Origin: Desulfobacter vibrioformis DSM 8776
GTDB taxonomy: Bacteria; Desulfobacterota; Desulfobacteria; Desulfobacterales; Desulfobacteraceae
Assembly: GCF_000745975.1 (NCBI RefSeq)
Contig: NZ_JQKJ01000030.1
Coordinates: forward strand, 1 to 45,139
Length of the DNA stretch: 45,139 bases
Direction of reading: 5' to 3'
The notes under the pieces are model-generated. The model made no database searches. It had not been told where the DNA came from and worked only from the letters and a program-made list of their open reading frames with translations. A program made the position numbers and the translations under genes. Shown piece by piece: positions 17,027 through 26,913 of this stretch (position 1 is its first letter; each line of letters begins with the position of its first letter).

Positions 17027-19936
17027 GTGGGTCTTAATGAATATATTACCCGATTAAAATCCTTTAAGGGATTTGCAGGCGATATTGTAAGCCACAAAAC
17101 ATTTGATGCCCAACCCGCGGCCTGGGCATCACCGAACACCTTTCCCTGCTTTAAAAATGACTTGTCCCGCCTTCTTGCAGGGCTTGGCATTAAAAATCTG
17201 TACACCCACCAGGCCCGGGCCATTTCGCTCATCCTTGACAGATGCCATACGGTGATTGCAACGCCCACGGCATCGGGCAAAAGTCTGGTGTATAATCTGC
17301 CGGTGATGGATGCGCTGCTATCTGACCCAAGTGCTCATGCCCTGTACCTGTTTCCCCTCAAAGCCCTTGCCCGGGACCAGCTTGACACCGTTGACAAGAT
17401 GCTGGCAAGGACTGATGCTGTTTTTTCACAGCCTTTAACCGCAGGCGTTTATGACGGGGATATCACAGGGTATCAAAAGACAAAGATCCGCAGCCATCCC
17501 CCCAATATCCTTTTATCCAATCCTGAGATGCTGCACCTGGCCATGCTGGCCCATCATCATTTATGGGCCTCTTTTTTCGCAAACCTTAAATATGTCGTGG
17601 TGGATGAGGTGCACACCTATCGAGGGGTCATGGGTTCAAACATGGCCTGGGTGTTTCGAAGGTTATTGCGAATTTGCAGATTTTACGGATCTGCCCCCTG
17701 TTTTATTTTCTGTTCAGCCACCATTGCCAACCCCGGACAGCTTGCATCGGAATTGACCGGACTGCCGGTGACCGTGGTGGATGAGCAAGGCGCTCCCTGC
17801 GGGAAAAAAGATATTTTAATGATGAAGGGGCTGGAGGGCGCGGCCCAGACCGCCATCACACTCATTCATGCCGCCGTTTACAGAAATCTGGCCACCATTG
17901 TTTACACCCAGTCCAGAAAAATTACGGAACTCATTGCCGTATGGGCGGGACAACGGGCAAAAAACATGGCTGATAAGATATGTGCATACCGGGCCGGATT
18001 TCTTCCCGAAGAGCGGCGGGAAATTGAACAAAAACTGGCCAAAGGCGAACTGCTTTGCGTGGTGTCAACCTCGGCCCTTGAGCTTGGCATTGACATAGGC
18101 AATCTGGACCTTTGCATCCTTGTGGGGTATCCGGGAACCATGATGTCCACCTGGCAGAGAGCAGGACGGGTGGGGCGGGACGGGAACGACTCTGCCATGA
18201 TTCTCATTGCCCATGAAGACGCCCTGGACCAGTATTTCATGAATCATCCGGACATCTTTTTTACCATGCCCCCGGAAACCGCCCGGATCAATCCTGAAAA
18301 CCCCCAGATTCTTGACCGCCATCTGGATTGTGCGGCAGCCGAACTCAGCCTGGATGCCAATGATCCCATGTTAAAACCGCCGGTTGTGCAAGCAAGGGTC
18401 CAGGCCCTGGGACGCAAAGGCAGGCTGCTGTTAAGCCGGGACGGGAATACCTGGTTTTCCGCCCGCAAACGCCCCCACAGGGAGGTCAGTTTAAGGGGAT
18501 CCGGGCATACCATTCCCATATTCAAGGAGGACACCCGGCAAAGTTTAGGTGAAATCGACTGGCACAGATCCTATTTCGAAACCCATGAAGGCGCGGTTTA
18601 CCTGCACCGTGGACAAACCTTTGTGGTGACGCTTTTTGACCATCTTAAGGGCGTGGTCCGGGCAAGAAAGGAAAAGGTCGGCTACTACACCCGGGCAAGA
18701 TCTTCAAAAAACACTGAAATTATAGATGTTGAACAAACCTGTCAGGTCAAAGGCACCCGGGTGGGATTTGGCAAACTGAAAATTCGTGAACAGGTGACAG
18801 GCTATGAAATGAAATCCGTGTCCGGCCAAAAATCCCTTGGCATTGTGCCCTTGGATCTGCCGGAACTGACCTATGAGACCCAGGGGCTGTGGATTGAGAT
18901 TCCAGAGTGGATCAGGCAGCGCATCGAAGGGGATCATCTGCATTTCATGGGCGGGATTCACGCTTTAGAACATGCAGCCATCGGCATGATGCCGCTTCTG
19001 GTGATGACCGACAGAAATGATCTTGGCGGAATATCCATTCCCTTTCATCCCCAGGTTGAAACGGCGGCTGTCTTTGTCTACGACGGTGTGCCCGGCGGTC
19101 TAGGGCTGACGTTACAGGCCTTTGACAACGCAGAGACCCTTATGCAAAGAACCTATGAGGCGATCCGGGACTGCCCCTGCGACACCGGGTGTCCGGCCTG
19201 TGTACATTCGCCCAAATGCGGGTCAGCAAATCGTCCCATAGATAAGGAAGCGGCAAAGCAGATTCTTGGGATGCTCCTTGAACAAAAGGCAGGGCAGGGG
19301 GAATTCGTGTTGGCACCCGCCACACCACCGCCTGTTTTTCCGGATGTTGCCGTCTTAAAAAAAGCGGCGCATAAAAAGAAGCCTGGGTTGGTATCTCCCC
19401 AAAGATACGCCGTGCTTGACATTGAAACCCGGCGGTCTGCCAAACAGGTGGGCGGATGGCACAAAGCCGAACGCATGGGGGTGTCCTGCGCAGTGCTCTA
19501 CGATTCCTTTGAAAATGATTTTCTGGTTTATTACCAGGATGATATGGAAAAACTTGTGGCGCGCCTCGGGCAGATGGACCTGGTTATCGGGTTTAACATT
19601 ATCCGGTTTGATTACAAAGTGCTCTCCGGGCTGAGCCGGTTTGATTTTCACAGCCTTCCCACCCTGGATATCCTGGCAAAGGTCCATGAGCGCCTGGGCT
19701 ATCGGCTGTCACTGGACCATTTGTCCTGTCAGACCCTGGGCCTTGAAAAAAGCGCAGACGGCCTCCTGGCCTTGAAATGGTGGCAGGAAGGGCGTCTGGA
19801 TCTGATTGTGGCGTATTGCACCCAGGATGTGCATGTTACCCATGAATTATACAAATATGGCCGAGATAATGGATTTTTGCTTTTTAAAAACAAGGCCGGC
19901 CACCATGTCCGCATTCCTGTGGACTGGGACTTTTGA
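17027..19936 (+). CDS. DEAD/DEAH helicase with DUF1998 zinc module fused to a DEDD exonuclease domain (MrfA-MrfB-like)
   Basis: 969 residues from GTG 17027; no upstream in-frame start exists before a stop at 17000-17002. Helicase part: THQARAISLI (Q-like), Walker A ATPTASGKS (79-86), DEVH box (about 190), SALELGIDIG, and motif VI QRAGRVGRDG. This is the YprA/MrfA/Hrq1 type. The DUF1998-type module contains the four-cysteine cluster CPCDTGCPACVHSPKCG (about 719-735). After a Lys/Pro-rich linker, residues about 792-969 form an RNase H-fold domain. It has LDIE (Asp798, Glu800), RFD (Asp862) and Y-x3-D (Tyr930, Asp934), like YprB/MrfB. In Bacillus subtilis MrfA and MrfB are separate operon partners in mitomycin-lesion repair; here they seem to be one polypeptide. 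The repair role is inferred from that homology. Confidence 0.87.
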   Translation: MGLNEYITRLKSFKGFAGDIVSHKTFDAQPAAWASPNTFPCFKNDLSRLLAGLGIKNLYTHQARAISLILDRCHTVIATPTASGKSLVYNLPVMDALLSDPSAHALYLFPLKALARDQLDTVDKMLARTDAVFSQPLTAGVYDGDITGYQKTKIRSHPPNILLSNPEMLHLAMLAHHHLWASFFANLKYVVVDEVHTYRGVMGSNMAWVFRRLLRICRFYGSAPCFIFCSATIANPGQLASELTGLPVTVVDEQGAPCGKKDILMMKGLEGAAQTAITLIHAAVYRNLATIVYTQSRKITELIAVWAGQRAKNMADKICAYRAGFLPEERREIEQKLAKGELLCVVSTSALELGIDIGNLDLCILVGYPGTMMSTWQRAGRVGRDGNDSAMILIAHEDALDQYFMNHPDIFFTMPPETARINPENPQILDRHLDCAAAELSLDANDPMLKPPVVQARVQALGRKGRLLLSRDGNTWFSARKRPHREVSLRGSGHTIPIFKEDTRQSLGEIDWHRSYFETHEGAVYLHRGQTFVVTLFDHLKGVVRARKEKVGYYTRARSSKNTEIIDVEQTCQVKGTRVGFGKLKIREQVTGYEMKSVSGQKSLGIVPLDLPELTYETQGLWIEIPEWIRQRIEGDHLHFMGGIHALEHAAIGMMPLLVMTDRNDLGGISIPFHPQVETAAVFVYDGVPGGLGLTLQAFDNAETLMQRTYEAIRDCPCDTGCPACVHSPKCGSANRPIDKEAAKQILGMLLEQKAGQGEFVLAPATPPPVFPDVAVLKKAAHKKKPGLVSPQRYAVLDIETRRSAKQVGGWHKAERMGVSCAVLYDSFENDFLVYYQDDMEKLVARLGQMDLVIGFNIIRFDYKVLSGLSRFDFHSLPTLDILAKVHERLGYRLSLDHLSCQTLGLEKSADGLLALKWWQEGRLDLIVAYCTQDVHVTHELYKYGRDNGFLLFKNKAGHHVRIPVDWDF

Positions 19937-20041
19937 AATTTCAGTATGTTGCAAATTTATGTGTGTGATTCAATATTCTTTCTTCGTTTGAAAACAAGCC
20001 ATTCTCCACGAATGGCAAGCATGATGCCAAACGGCTAATAA

Positions 20042-20070
20042 TTATCCGGTGGCTGACTAAAAATTAACCA
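20042..20070 (+). promoter_or_regulatory. Putative enhancer (UAS) for a ZraR-like activator, copy 1
   Basis: TTATCC (20042-20047), 6 bp, then TGACTAAAAATTAACCA (20054-20070). A copy with 16 of 17 identical bases and the same TTATCC flank at 7 bp lies upstream of the YHS-copA promoter (26917-26946, opposite strand). It is 64 bp upstream of a sigma-54-type promoter, a typical enhancer distance. Confidence 0.65.
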
Positions 20071-20132
20071 ATTAATTTCTATTAAAACGGTTTATCATAT
20101 ATTTTTCGTTTAATATCAGTGGGATATATTCC

Positions 20133-20148
20133 TGGCACGACAATTGAA
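20133..20148 (+). promoter_or_regulatory. Sigma-54-type (-24/-12) promoter before zraP
   Basis: TGGCACGACAATTGAA fits the consensus TGGCACG-N4-TTGCW with one mismatch, GA for GC at -12. It lies 65 bp upstream of the ZraP-like start. Confidence 0.68.
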
Positions 20149-20213
20149 ATATAAATATACCAAACGCGCTGAGTGTTTGTTTTAATAACCACGCTTAACA
20201 AGGAGAGTGTAAC

Positions 20214-20690
20214 ATGACTAAAATTTCAATCAAAAAACTTATCATTTTGGGAACAATTCTTCTGGTAACCGGATTTGCAGCTTATGCGTTTGCACATGGT
20301 GGCGGATACCATATGGGAGACGGATACGGCTACGGTATGATGAATGGGTATGGATACCATATGGGCGGCGGTGGTCACATGTGGAATGATCTGTCCGCAG
20401 AAGACCAGCAGAAGATGCAGGATCAGATGAATGATTTTTTTTCTTCCACCCAGGAATTAAGAGAGCAGTATGACCAGAAACGTGTCGAATTGAATACGGA
20501 ATATTCAAAGTCTGATAAAGACCAGGCTAAAATAGACACTCTAAAAAAAGACCTGTTTGATCTGTCCTCACAGATTGAAAAAAAACATGTTGACCATACA
20601 AGAAAAATGCAGGCGCTTTTTGCTGACAAAGCCCCTGGATTCAATTACGGTATGGGCATGAGTGGACACGGATACGGCGGCTGTTTCTAA
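20214..20690 (+). CDS. ZraP/Spy-CpxP-like periplasmic metal-responsive protein
   Basis: 158 residues. A signal peptide (1-28) ends AYAFA before HGGGYHMG. Next come two Gly/His/Met-rich stretches (about 29-55 and the C-terminal GMGMSGHGYGGCF), likely metal-contacting. The centre (about 58-135) is a helical, charged segment with LSAEDQQKMQDQMNDFF and ELREQYDQKRVELNTE, as in ZraP and other LTXXQ/CpxP-type periplasmic chaperones. In enteric bacteria ZraP is the zinc-binding repressor partner of the ZraSR system. Here a sigma-54 promoter and the local ZraSR-like pair fit the same circuit. The start has a strong AAGGAG site. The metal is unknown; nearby CopA suggests copper. Confidence 0.8.
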   Translation: MTKISIKKLIILGTILLVTGFAAYAFAHGGGYHMGDGYGYGMMNGYGYHMGGGGHMWNDLSAEDQQKMQDQMNDFFSSTQELREQYDQKRVELNTEYSKSDKDQAKIDTLKKDLFDLSSQIEKKHVDHTRKMQALFADKAPGFNYGMGMSGHGYGGCF

Positions 20691-20701
20691 ATATTGATCA
20701 C

Positions 20702-20745
20702 AATGCCGGGGTATACGATTGACTTTACCCCGGCATTTAGTTTTT
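20702..20745 (+). terminator. Rho-independent terminator after the ZraP-like gene
   Basis: AATGCCGGGGTA (20702-20713) pairs perfectly with TACCCCGGCATT (20726-20737), followed by TAGTTTTT. It probably makes zraP more abundant than the downstream SHOCT-kinase-phosphatase genes. Confidence 0.82.
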
Positions 20746-20798
20746 GGTCAAGTCGCCCTAGGAGAGCCTCAATATTAAAAGGAAAGCAGGTGAAGATA

Positions 20799-21113
20799 AT
20801 GAAAAATATAATTTCAATTGGTATACGGGTATTGGTCATATTATCAGTGTTTACAGGCGTTTCCATTGCCGGGTGGGATGAAGCTCAGGCCTTCTATCCA
20901 AACGGTCACATGATGGGGGGCGGATATATGGGCTGGTCGATGATTTTTTTCTGGATAATCCTTCTGGTTATATTCGTCTTTGTTGTCCGGTGGGCCATTA
21001 AGATGGGCCAGTCAAACAATGCCCCTCAGACCGCGCTGGATATATTGAAAAAACGTCTGGCAAATGGTGAAATTGACATCGAAGAGTTTAAAGAAAAAAG
21101 CAAATTTTTATGA
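20799..21113 (+). CDS. Small membrane protein with SHOCT domain
   Basis: 104 residues from ATG 20799; a longer frame from 20694 crosses the terminator and is rejected. N-terminal hydrophobic signal/anchor (about 5-28), an exposed Gly/Met/His patch (PNGHMMGGGYMG), a membrane helix (about 44-66, MIFFWIILLVIFVFVVRWAI), then a C-terminal SHOCT motif ILKKRLANGEIDIEEFKEK. SHOCT tails are short and widespread, of unclear role, often on membrane proteins near metal-efflux genes. AAAGGAAAGCAGG provides a ribosome site. Confidence 0.78.
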   Translation: MKNIISIGIRVLVILSVFTGVSIAGWDEAQAFYPNGHMMGGGYMGWSMIFFWIILLVIFVFVVRWAIKMGQSNNAPQTALDILKKRLANGEIDIEEFKEKSKFL

Positions 21114-21205
21114 TTATCTCTTGATTATTACAGCTCCCACTGCCAGAATAAAAGCTATCTGTATTCCATTCAATCATATCGTCGAAGCTTACATAGGAAA
21201 CGAAA

Positions 21206-23044
21206 ATGAACCAGAACAGCGACACATTCTTCCAGTCCGGGATAATCATTGATGATAAATGGATTATTATTGAGTTGATCGGCAAAGGGGCTATGGGAGA
21301 AGTGTACCGGGCTCACCAGGTCAATTTGAGAAGGGATGTGGCCGTAAAGACCATTTCAAAAGAGATGCTCAACGAGCTTGAAAACGACCCGGAAGATATT
21401 GAAATTGCGGTGAATCGTTTCCGCAGAGAAGTTCAGACCATGGCCCAGCTGCGCCACCCGAATATATTGAATATTTTCGACTACGGTACCCATCGGAAGG
21501 CCGAAGTGAACACGGGGCAATCCGATGATGCGCTTGAGTACATCGTCATGGAGTACATTCCCGGTAATTCCTTCAGGTTCACTATGTCTGAGGAAGGGTT
21601 GGACGATGAACCCGGACTCTACTGCGACTGGATCAAAACCTATTTTTTTCCAGTTCTGGATGGTGTGGAAGCCATGCATCGGCATAATATCTTTCACCGG
21701 GACTTGAAGCCGGAAAATATATTTATGGACGGGGATATCCCGAAAATTGCAGATTTTGGCCTGGCCCGTTCCCAAAAGCTCAAAGCGGTTTCAAATTCCA
21801 TGGAAATGCAGGGAACACTCTTTTACATGGCACCGGAGCAGTTTTCCGATTTTCGATACGCAGACCAGACTGCTGATATATATGCTTTGGGAAAAATATT
21901 GTTTGAGGCATTTGATGGAAAACTTGACAATAAGACCCTCCCCATGAAGGCCGTGAGTATCGAAAAAAAAGCGGATATGAATATCTCTTTTTTAAAGGAA
22001 ATGAACCGGATTATTCACAAAGCCACTGCAGAGAATAAGTCCGAGCGATTTCAGACCGTGGCTGAACTGCGTAGCGATCTGGTCAAAGCTCTATATCTGG
22101 AAAAAACACCGGAAGAAAAACAAGGTCTGAAGTCAAAAACTGCAACATTCGTTCAGAGAAACGATAAGGCCGTGTGGGTTGGGATTGTGCTGGCCCTTAT
22201 ATCCATTGCCGGGATGACCGCCTGGCACCTCCTGAACAAACCGTCCCAACTTTCCTCCTTGGTAACAGAAGAAAAAACGATTGATCCGCAAAAGGCAGGC
22301 CTCGTATTACCGGATAACAATGCAGATCTCAAAGAACACGTCATCGCAACAGACGGGTCCAATATGATACTGATTCGTCAGGCGGATAATCCAGGTAAAA
22401 CTGACGGACCAGCCCGGAAAATATTTTACATGGATGAAAAATCCATCAGTAATTTTTTATATGTTGAGTTCCTCAACGCCATCAAGGACCAGGTCCGCGT
22501 TGATAAAGGCATTGTCAAACACAATGAAAATATCCTCTTATATATTGGGGCCGGGGACCGTGAGGAAGACCATGTCCTTTATAAGCACAATCGTTTCCAT
22601 CTAAAAGATCAGGAAATCGGAAGCCGGCCGATTACCCGTGTCACCTATCACGGCGCCAGGGCGTACGCCGCCTATTATGCCCGGGCGTTATTAACGGAAT
22701 CTGAATGGAAATATGCCTATACCCAGCTGCACGGGCAATATCTGAAAAATCATCCTCAATCGGAGACAAACACCTCTGAGCCACAGGAGGGTTCAATGCA
22801 CCACAGCCGGCCATCAGAACAATTGCAGCCCGAGCAGACAAAATCCCCCGGAGCAATGGGGGGGGATATCAAAGAATGGGTCCGGGTTCCGGATGATGAA
22901 AGCTCCGAAACAACATCCCGGGAAAGCTTTTTTCCTGGCGTAATTGAGGCAAAGGATATCGAAAAAGAAATGAAATCAGCTCCATTACAGAGATGGGAAG
23001 GTTTTCCTGATGTGGGGTTCAGGACCAAGATTCAAATTCAATAA
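21206..23044 (+). CDS. Membrane Ser/Thr protein kinase with C-terminal FGE-sulfatase-like domain
   Basis: 612 residues. Cytoplasmic Hanks-type kinase domain (about 18-295): glycine loop IGKGAMGEVYRA, Lys48 in VAVK, catalytic HRDLKPEN (Asp166), DFG (183-185) and APEQFSD activation segment. One membrane helix (about 322-343) follows. The outer part (about 365-612) is a degenerate formylglycine-generating-enzyme-like fold: MILIRQAD at its start, PITRVTYHGARAYAAYYARALLTESEWKYA in the middle, and GAMGGDIKEWV near the end. The usual WEWV-type core is altered, the middle is shortened and the cysteine pair is absent, so a sensing role is more likely than catalysis. It lies 92 bp after the SHOCT gene and 74 bp before a PP2C gene, the usual kinase/phosphatase pairing. 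Confidence 0.87.
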   Translation: MNQNSDTFFQSGIIIDDKWIIIELIGKGAMGEVYRAHQVNLRRDVAVKTISKEMLNELENDPEDIEIAVNRFRREVQTMAQLRHPNILNIFDYGTHRKAEVNTGQSDDALEYIVMEYIPGNSFRFTMSEEGLDDEPGLYCDWIKTYFFPVLDGVEAMHRHNIFHRDLKPENIFMDGDIPKIADFGLARSQKLKAVSNSMEMQGTLFYMAPEQFSDFRYADQTADIYALGKILFEAFDGKLDNKTLPMKAVSIEKKADMNISFLKEMNRIIHKATAENKSERFQTVAELRSDLVKALYLEKTPEEKQGLKSKTATFVQRNDKAVWVGIVLALISIAGMTAWHLLNKPSQLSSLVTEEKTIDPQKAGLVLPDNNADLKEHVIATDGSNMILIRQADNPGKTDGPARKIFYMDEKSISNFLYVEFLNAIKDQVRVDKGIVKHNENILLYIGAGDREEDHVLYKHNRFHLKDQEIGSRPITRVTYHGARAYAAYYARALLTESEWKYAYTQLHGQYLKNHPQSETNTSEPQEGSMHHSRPSEQLQPEQTKSPGAMGGDIKEWVRVPDDESSETTSRESFFPGVIEAKDIEKEMKSAPLQRWEGFPDVGFRTKIQIQ

Positions 23045-23118
23045 CAGCCATGGGCTGACCTGGTCTATCAACATCAAAGCCCAACCCAAAGCCAAAACAA
23101 ACCATGAAGGACAGGTTC

Positions 23119-23889
23119 ATGTCACAAACAGATTCCCCTAATCGCTTTTATAACACGTATTCCTCAAAAAGGTTCCGGATAGAGGTGGCGGGCCTGTCTG
23201 AAAAAGGCATAAAACGGAAATTAAATCAGGACCGTTTCATTATAGACGAGCTTAAAGACGGAATTGTGGCAGCCTTGGCAGACGGCATGGGCGGCGAACC
23301 GGGTGGAGAAAAGGCATCAGCACTTGCGGTATCCGGTATCAGCGCCGTTAAACAGATCACGGAGAACCAAGAAATCAATTTTTTGGTAAAGATATTCCAT
23401 GAAATTGATCAACAGATTTTGGCTGCTTCAGAAACAGACCATGACGCTGAAAATATGGGGACAACCCTGACCGCACTCTATATCAGCGGCCAATCCGCCT
23501 ATTGGACCCATGTCGGAGATACCCGGATCTATCTATTTAGGCACAATAAACTGATTCAGGTCACCTCAGACCATACCTTTGCAAAATTCCTGCTGGGCGA
23601 AGGAGAAATAACACCGGAGCAGGAAAAAACGCATTATTCCCAGCACATTCTTGAACAGTGTATGGGGCAGGGCGAAATCAATCCGGAAACAGGTGTCATC
23701 CATCTTGAACAAAACGATCTGATTCTGATGTCGTCTGATGGTCTTCATAAACCCCTTGGCACCAGTCCCATCCAATCGATTCTAAACAGTGACGAAAGTC
23801 TGAAAGAAAAATGTGATCATTTAATCCGCAAAACACAGCATGCCAAGGGAAATGATGATATCACAGTGGTTTTGATACGCCTTTCATAA
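23119..23889 (+). CDS. PP2C-family Ser/Thr protein phosphatase
   Basis: 256 residues from ATG 23119, preferred because AAGGACAGG lies a few bases upstream; ATG 23104 would add five. Metal-dependent PPM motifs in order: KRKLNQDRFII, ALADGMGGEPGGEKAS, GTTLTALYI, THVGDTRIYLFR, SSDGLHKPL and GNDDITVVLI. Together these supply the Asp metal ligands and the glycine turns. It should reverse phosphorylation by the kinase encoded just upstream. The 125 bp after its stop, before the convergent copA end, hold no clear gene. Confidence 0.93.
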   Translation: MSQTDSPNRFYNTYSSKRFRIEVAGLSEKGIKRKLNQDRFIIDELKDGIVAALADGMGGEPGGEKASALAVSGISAVKQITENQEINFLVKIFHEIDQQILAASETDHDAENMGTTLTALYISGQSAYWTHVGDTRIYLFRHNKLIQVTSDHTFAKFLLGEGEITPEQEKTHYSQHILEQCMGQGEINPETGVIHLEQNDLILMSSDGLHKPLGTSPIQSILNSDESLKEKCDHLIRKTQHAKGNDDITVVLIRLS

Positions 23890-24014
23890 CCGGCAACCGG
23901 GACATGGATTTGATGAATGAAAAAAATCTCTTTTTACCAGGAGGTTACTGGAACCGGAAGAGACGCGCTCTGTAGTTTCCGGCACCAGTCCCTGGTTTGA
24001 GAGCTTGTTTGGTA

Positions 24015-26453
24015 TCATATTTTTGCGTTGTACAGCCTTAAACTGTTTGTGACCACGGATATGCTGCTTGCTGCCATGGCAAGGGCTGCAAGAATAGGAT
24101 GCAACTGCCTTAAAAATTCCGGGAACATGTCAAAGGGAGCCAGAATTCCGGCTGCTACCGGAATCAATATGGTGTTATATGCAAAAGCCAGAAACAAGTT
24201 CTGCCGAATTGTTCCAAGGGTTTTCCGGCTGATTTTTATGGCCCGTGGGATACCTTCCAGGCTGCCGCTGGACAAGATGATGTCTCCGGCTTCGATGGCC
24301 ACATCCGTACCGGTTCCGATGGCCATGCCGATATCGGCCTGCGCCAGTGCGGGCGCATCATTGATACCGTCTCCCACCATGCCGACCCATTCACGGTTCT
24401 GCTGGAGCTTTGTGATCTGTTCTGCTTTTTCTTCAGGTTTGACTTCAGCGATCACTTCATCCACGTTCACCTGTCTGGCAATGGCATTTGCAGTCTGAAC
24501 GTTATCGCCGGTCAGCATCACGACTTTCAGTTTCTCTTTATGCAAGGCTTCAATGGCTTTTGCGGATTCAGGCTTCAGGGTGTCGGATACGGATATAAGC
24601 CCAAGGACATTTTCTTCATCCGCCAGAATCATTACCGTTTTCCCCTCATCCTGGAGGGAAGAAATCATTTCCATTGACGTTTCAACATCATATCCTTCCT
24701 GGACAAACCATTTAGGTTTTCCGAATTTGAAACATTCGCCATTGATATCCGCCACAACCCCGGATCCTGGGACAGCTTCAAAATTAAGCGGTTCCATCAG
24801 CTTTATCCCCAGTTTTTCAGTGTGTGCCAGAATAGACCGGCCAATGGGATGTTCAGAACCTTTTTCCAGGGAGGCAGCATGGGCCAGTATAAATTCCCTG
24901 GTGATATCAGGATAAAGCGGAACAATATCCACCACAGATGGTTTGCCCATGGTGATGGTTCCGGTTTTGTCCAGTACAATGGTTTTAAGACGGGCAGCAT
25001 TTTCCAGGGCCTGACTCCGTTTAAACAGAATACCGTTTTCAGCACCTTTGCCTGTCCCTGCCATAATCGCCGTTGGCGTTGCAAGTCCCAGGGCACAGGG
25101 GCAGGCAATCACAAGGACAGCCACCATGCGGATCATGGCCGGCACAAATTCTCCTGTCATGCCCCACCAGATGAAAAAGGTCATCACAGCAATCAGAATT
25201 ACCCCCGGAACAAAAAAGGATGCCACTTTATCCGCCAGCGCCTGGATGGGGGCCTTGCTTCCCTGGGCTTCCTGAACCAGCCGGATAATTTGCGAAAGTG
25301 CCGTGTCTTTACCGACCCGGGTCGCCCGGAACCGGATCAGGCCCTGACCGTTGATGGTCCCGCCGGTAACGGCATCTCCCTGTTTTTTATCGACGGGCAG
25401 GGGCTCTCCTGTCAGCATGGATTCATCTACAGACGATTTGCCTTCAAGGACGATGCCGTCCACCGGAATACGTTCACCGGGCCGGATAATAACAATATCA
25501 TCTTCTTTAACCTGTGAGATCGGAATCTCTTTTTCCTTTTTTTGATAGAGAATTACCGCGGTTTTCGGTACCAGTCCAATCAATTTTTTAATGGCCCCTC
25601 CGGTTTTGCCTTTGGTCCTGGCTTCAAGCAGTTTTCCCAGCTTGATAAGGGTAATAATAACAGCAGATGTTTCAAAATAAACGTGTCCGCTAAGCCCAGG
25701 AAGCGTTAAAACCGCAAGGGAATAGAAATATGCGACCGAAGATCCGAGAGCAATGAGGACATCCATATTGGCGCTTTTGTTCCGAAGACTTTTGAATGCT
25801 CCGGTATAATAGTCCAGACCGGTATAAAACTGGACTGGTGTCGCCAGAAAAAGAAAAAACCAGTTTACCCATGACGCATGGCTCCACTGTCCCACAAGGC
25901 TGAAATCCCGAAGCATACTTAACGTAAACAGCGGCAGCGCAAATATAAGCCCGACCACGAACTTGGCGGTCTGATCTCTAATTTCCGCATTCCTGGCGAT
26001 TTGCTCACTGTCCGCTTCGTCATTGTCTTCTGCCAGAACCAGCTGATAGCCGATTTTTTCGACCTCCCTTGCAATATCCTCAACGGAAATTTCAGACGGG
26101 ATGAACTCAACGGACAGGCGTTCTGAGGCAAAGTTTACAGTGGCGTTTAAAACTCCCGCTACCTTATTGTTTAAAGTCTTTTCAATATTGGCTGCGCAAT
26201 TGGTACAGGTCATGCCTGTGACGGGAAATTCTTTTTTCGCAGCAGGAATACGATATCCTGAATCCGTAACGGCCTTTTTGATCCGGGCAATGGAAAGTCT
26301 GTCCAGATCGTATGAAATACTGGCCTGCTCAGCCGCGAAATTCACATTTGCTGTCTCAACGCCATCCAGTTTGTTTAATGCTTTATCAATATTTGCAGCA
26401 CAGTTAACGCAGCTCATCCCTGAAATCGGCAATGTAATCGTTTGTGAAGACAT
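24015..26453 (-). CDS. copA: Copper-exporting P1B-type ATPase with two HMA domains
   Basis: 812 residues. Two N-terminal heavy-metal-binding domains carry GMSCVNC (Cys15, Cys18) and GMTCTNC (Cys83, Cys86). Eight membrane helices follow, with the transport-site motif [13 protein letters not shown]. The actuator loop has [10 protein letters not shown]. The phosphorylation site is [11 protein letters not shown], the nucleotide domain has [10 protein letters not shown], and the hinge is [20 protein letters not shown]. These are class P1B-1, Cu(I)-type features. It starts 54 bp after the YHS gene, so the two form one operon downstream of a sigma-54-type promoter. The motifs favour copper or silver export over zinc (which would have a different membrane signature). 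Confidence 0.95.
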   Translation of the reverse strand: MSSQTITLPISGMSCVNCAANIDKALNKLDGVETANVNFAAEQASISYDLDRLSIARIKKAVTDSGYRIPAAKKEFPVTGMTCTNCAANIEKTLNNKVAGVLNATVNFASERLSVEFIPSEISVEDIAREVEKIGYQLVLAEDNDEADSEQIARNAEIRDQTAKFVVGLIFALPLFTLSMLRDFSLVGQWSHASWVNWFFLFLATPVQFYTGLDYYTGAFKSLRNKSANMDVLIALGSSVAYFYSLAVLTLPGLSGHVYFETSAVIITLIKLGKLLEARTKGKTGGAIKKLIGLVPKTAVILYQKKEKEIPISQVKEDDIVIIRPGERIPVDGIVLEGKSSVDESMLTGEPLPVDKKQGDAVTGGTINGQGLIRFRATRVGKDTALSQIIRLVQEAQGSKAPIQALADKVASFFVPGVILIAVMTFFIWWGMTGEFVPAMIRMVAVLVIACPCALGLATPTAIMAGTGKGAENGILFKRSQALENAARLKTIVLDKTGTITMGKPSVVDIVPLYPDITREFILAHAASLEKGSEHPIGRSILAHTEKLGIKLMEPLNFEAVPGSGVVADINGECFKFGKPKWFVQEGYDVETSMEMISSLQDEGKTVMILADEENVLGLISVSDTLKPESAKAIEALHKEKLKVVMLTGDNVQTANAIARQVNVDEVIAEVKPEEKAEQITKLQQNREWVGMVGDGINDAPALAQADIGMAIGTGTDVAIEAGDIILSSGSLEGIPRAIKISRKTLGTIRQNLFLAFAYNTILIPVAAGILAPFDMFPEFLRQLHPILAALAMAASSISVVTNSLRLYNAKI

Positions 26454-26507
26454 AATTTGCTCCTTTAATCAAAGAGATTCTTGGACATCCACGCGCCATT
26501 TTATTTT

Positions 26508-26774
26508 TCAATGATGATTGCAACATTGGGCTTTCCCGTTGGTGACCTTGTTGAGTCTTTCCAGATAGTTATTCCACCATCTGCCCAGGAAAAAAGAACT
26601 CTGCTTGAGATAGGTTTGGGGCGATTCAATAAATTTTTTTCTGCATGTGTCTGCACAGAAGTAGTAGGTTTTGCCTTCCATTTCAAACGTATATCGAGCG
26701 TTCTCAGAGACGACAGCCATCCCGCAGACCAGGTCTTTTTGTATCCTTGATTTTTGGGCTTGTGAACGTGTCAT
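26508..26774 (-). CDS. YHS-domain protein, probable copper-handling partner of CopA
   Basis: 88 residues. YHS domain (about 13-60): KDLVCGMAV, then YTFEMEGKTYYFCADTCRKKFIESP, giving the Cys-x-Gly-Met and FCxxxCxxxF pattern seen at the N-terminus of some P1B ATPases and in stand-alone metal chaperone-like proteins. The tail ends CCNHH, another possible metal site. A strong AGGAGG site (26784-26779) supports the ATG. It is first in the operon with copA and likely delivers or buffers metal, which is inferred. Confidence 0.85.
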   Translation of the reverse strand: MTRSQAQKSRIQKDLVCGMAVVSENARYTFEMEGKTYYFCADTCRKKFIESPQTYLKQSSFFLGRWWNNYLERLNKVTNGKAQCCNHH

Positions 26775-26816
26775 GATAACCTCCTTATATTTATAATTAC
26801 CTTTGATAAGATAAAC

Positions 26817-26832
26817 AGCAAGACACGTACCA
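26817..26832 (-). promoter_or_regulatory. Sigma-54-type promoter before YHS-copA
   Basis: The minus strand TGGTACGTGTCTTGCT fits TGGCACG-N4-TTGCW with one mismatch and intact GG and GC dinucleotides. It lies about 43 bp before the YHS start. Confidence 0.72.
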
Positions 26833-26913
26833 TCTTACCTTTTTTCATTCAAGCATCTGAACTAGAAGATATAATTGAGTATTCTGCTTAATGGTTTTTA
26901 TTTGATTGAAAAC

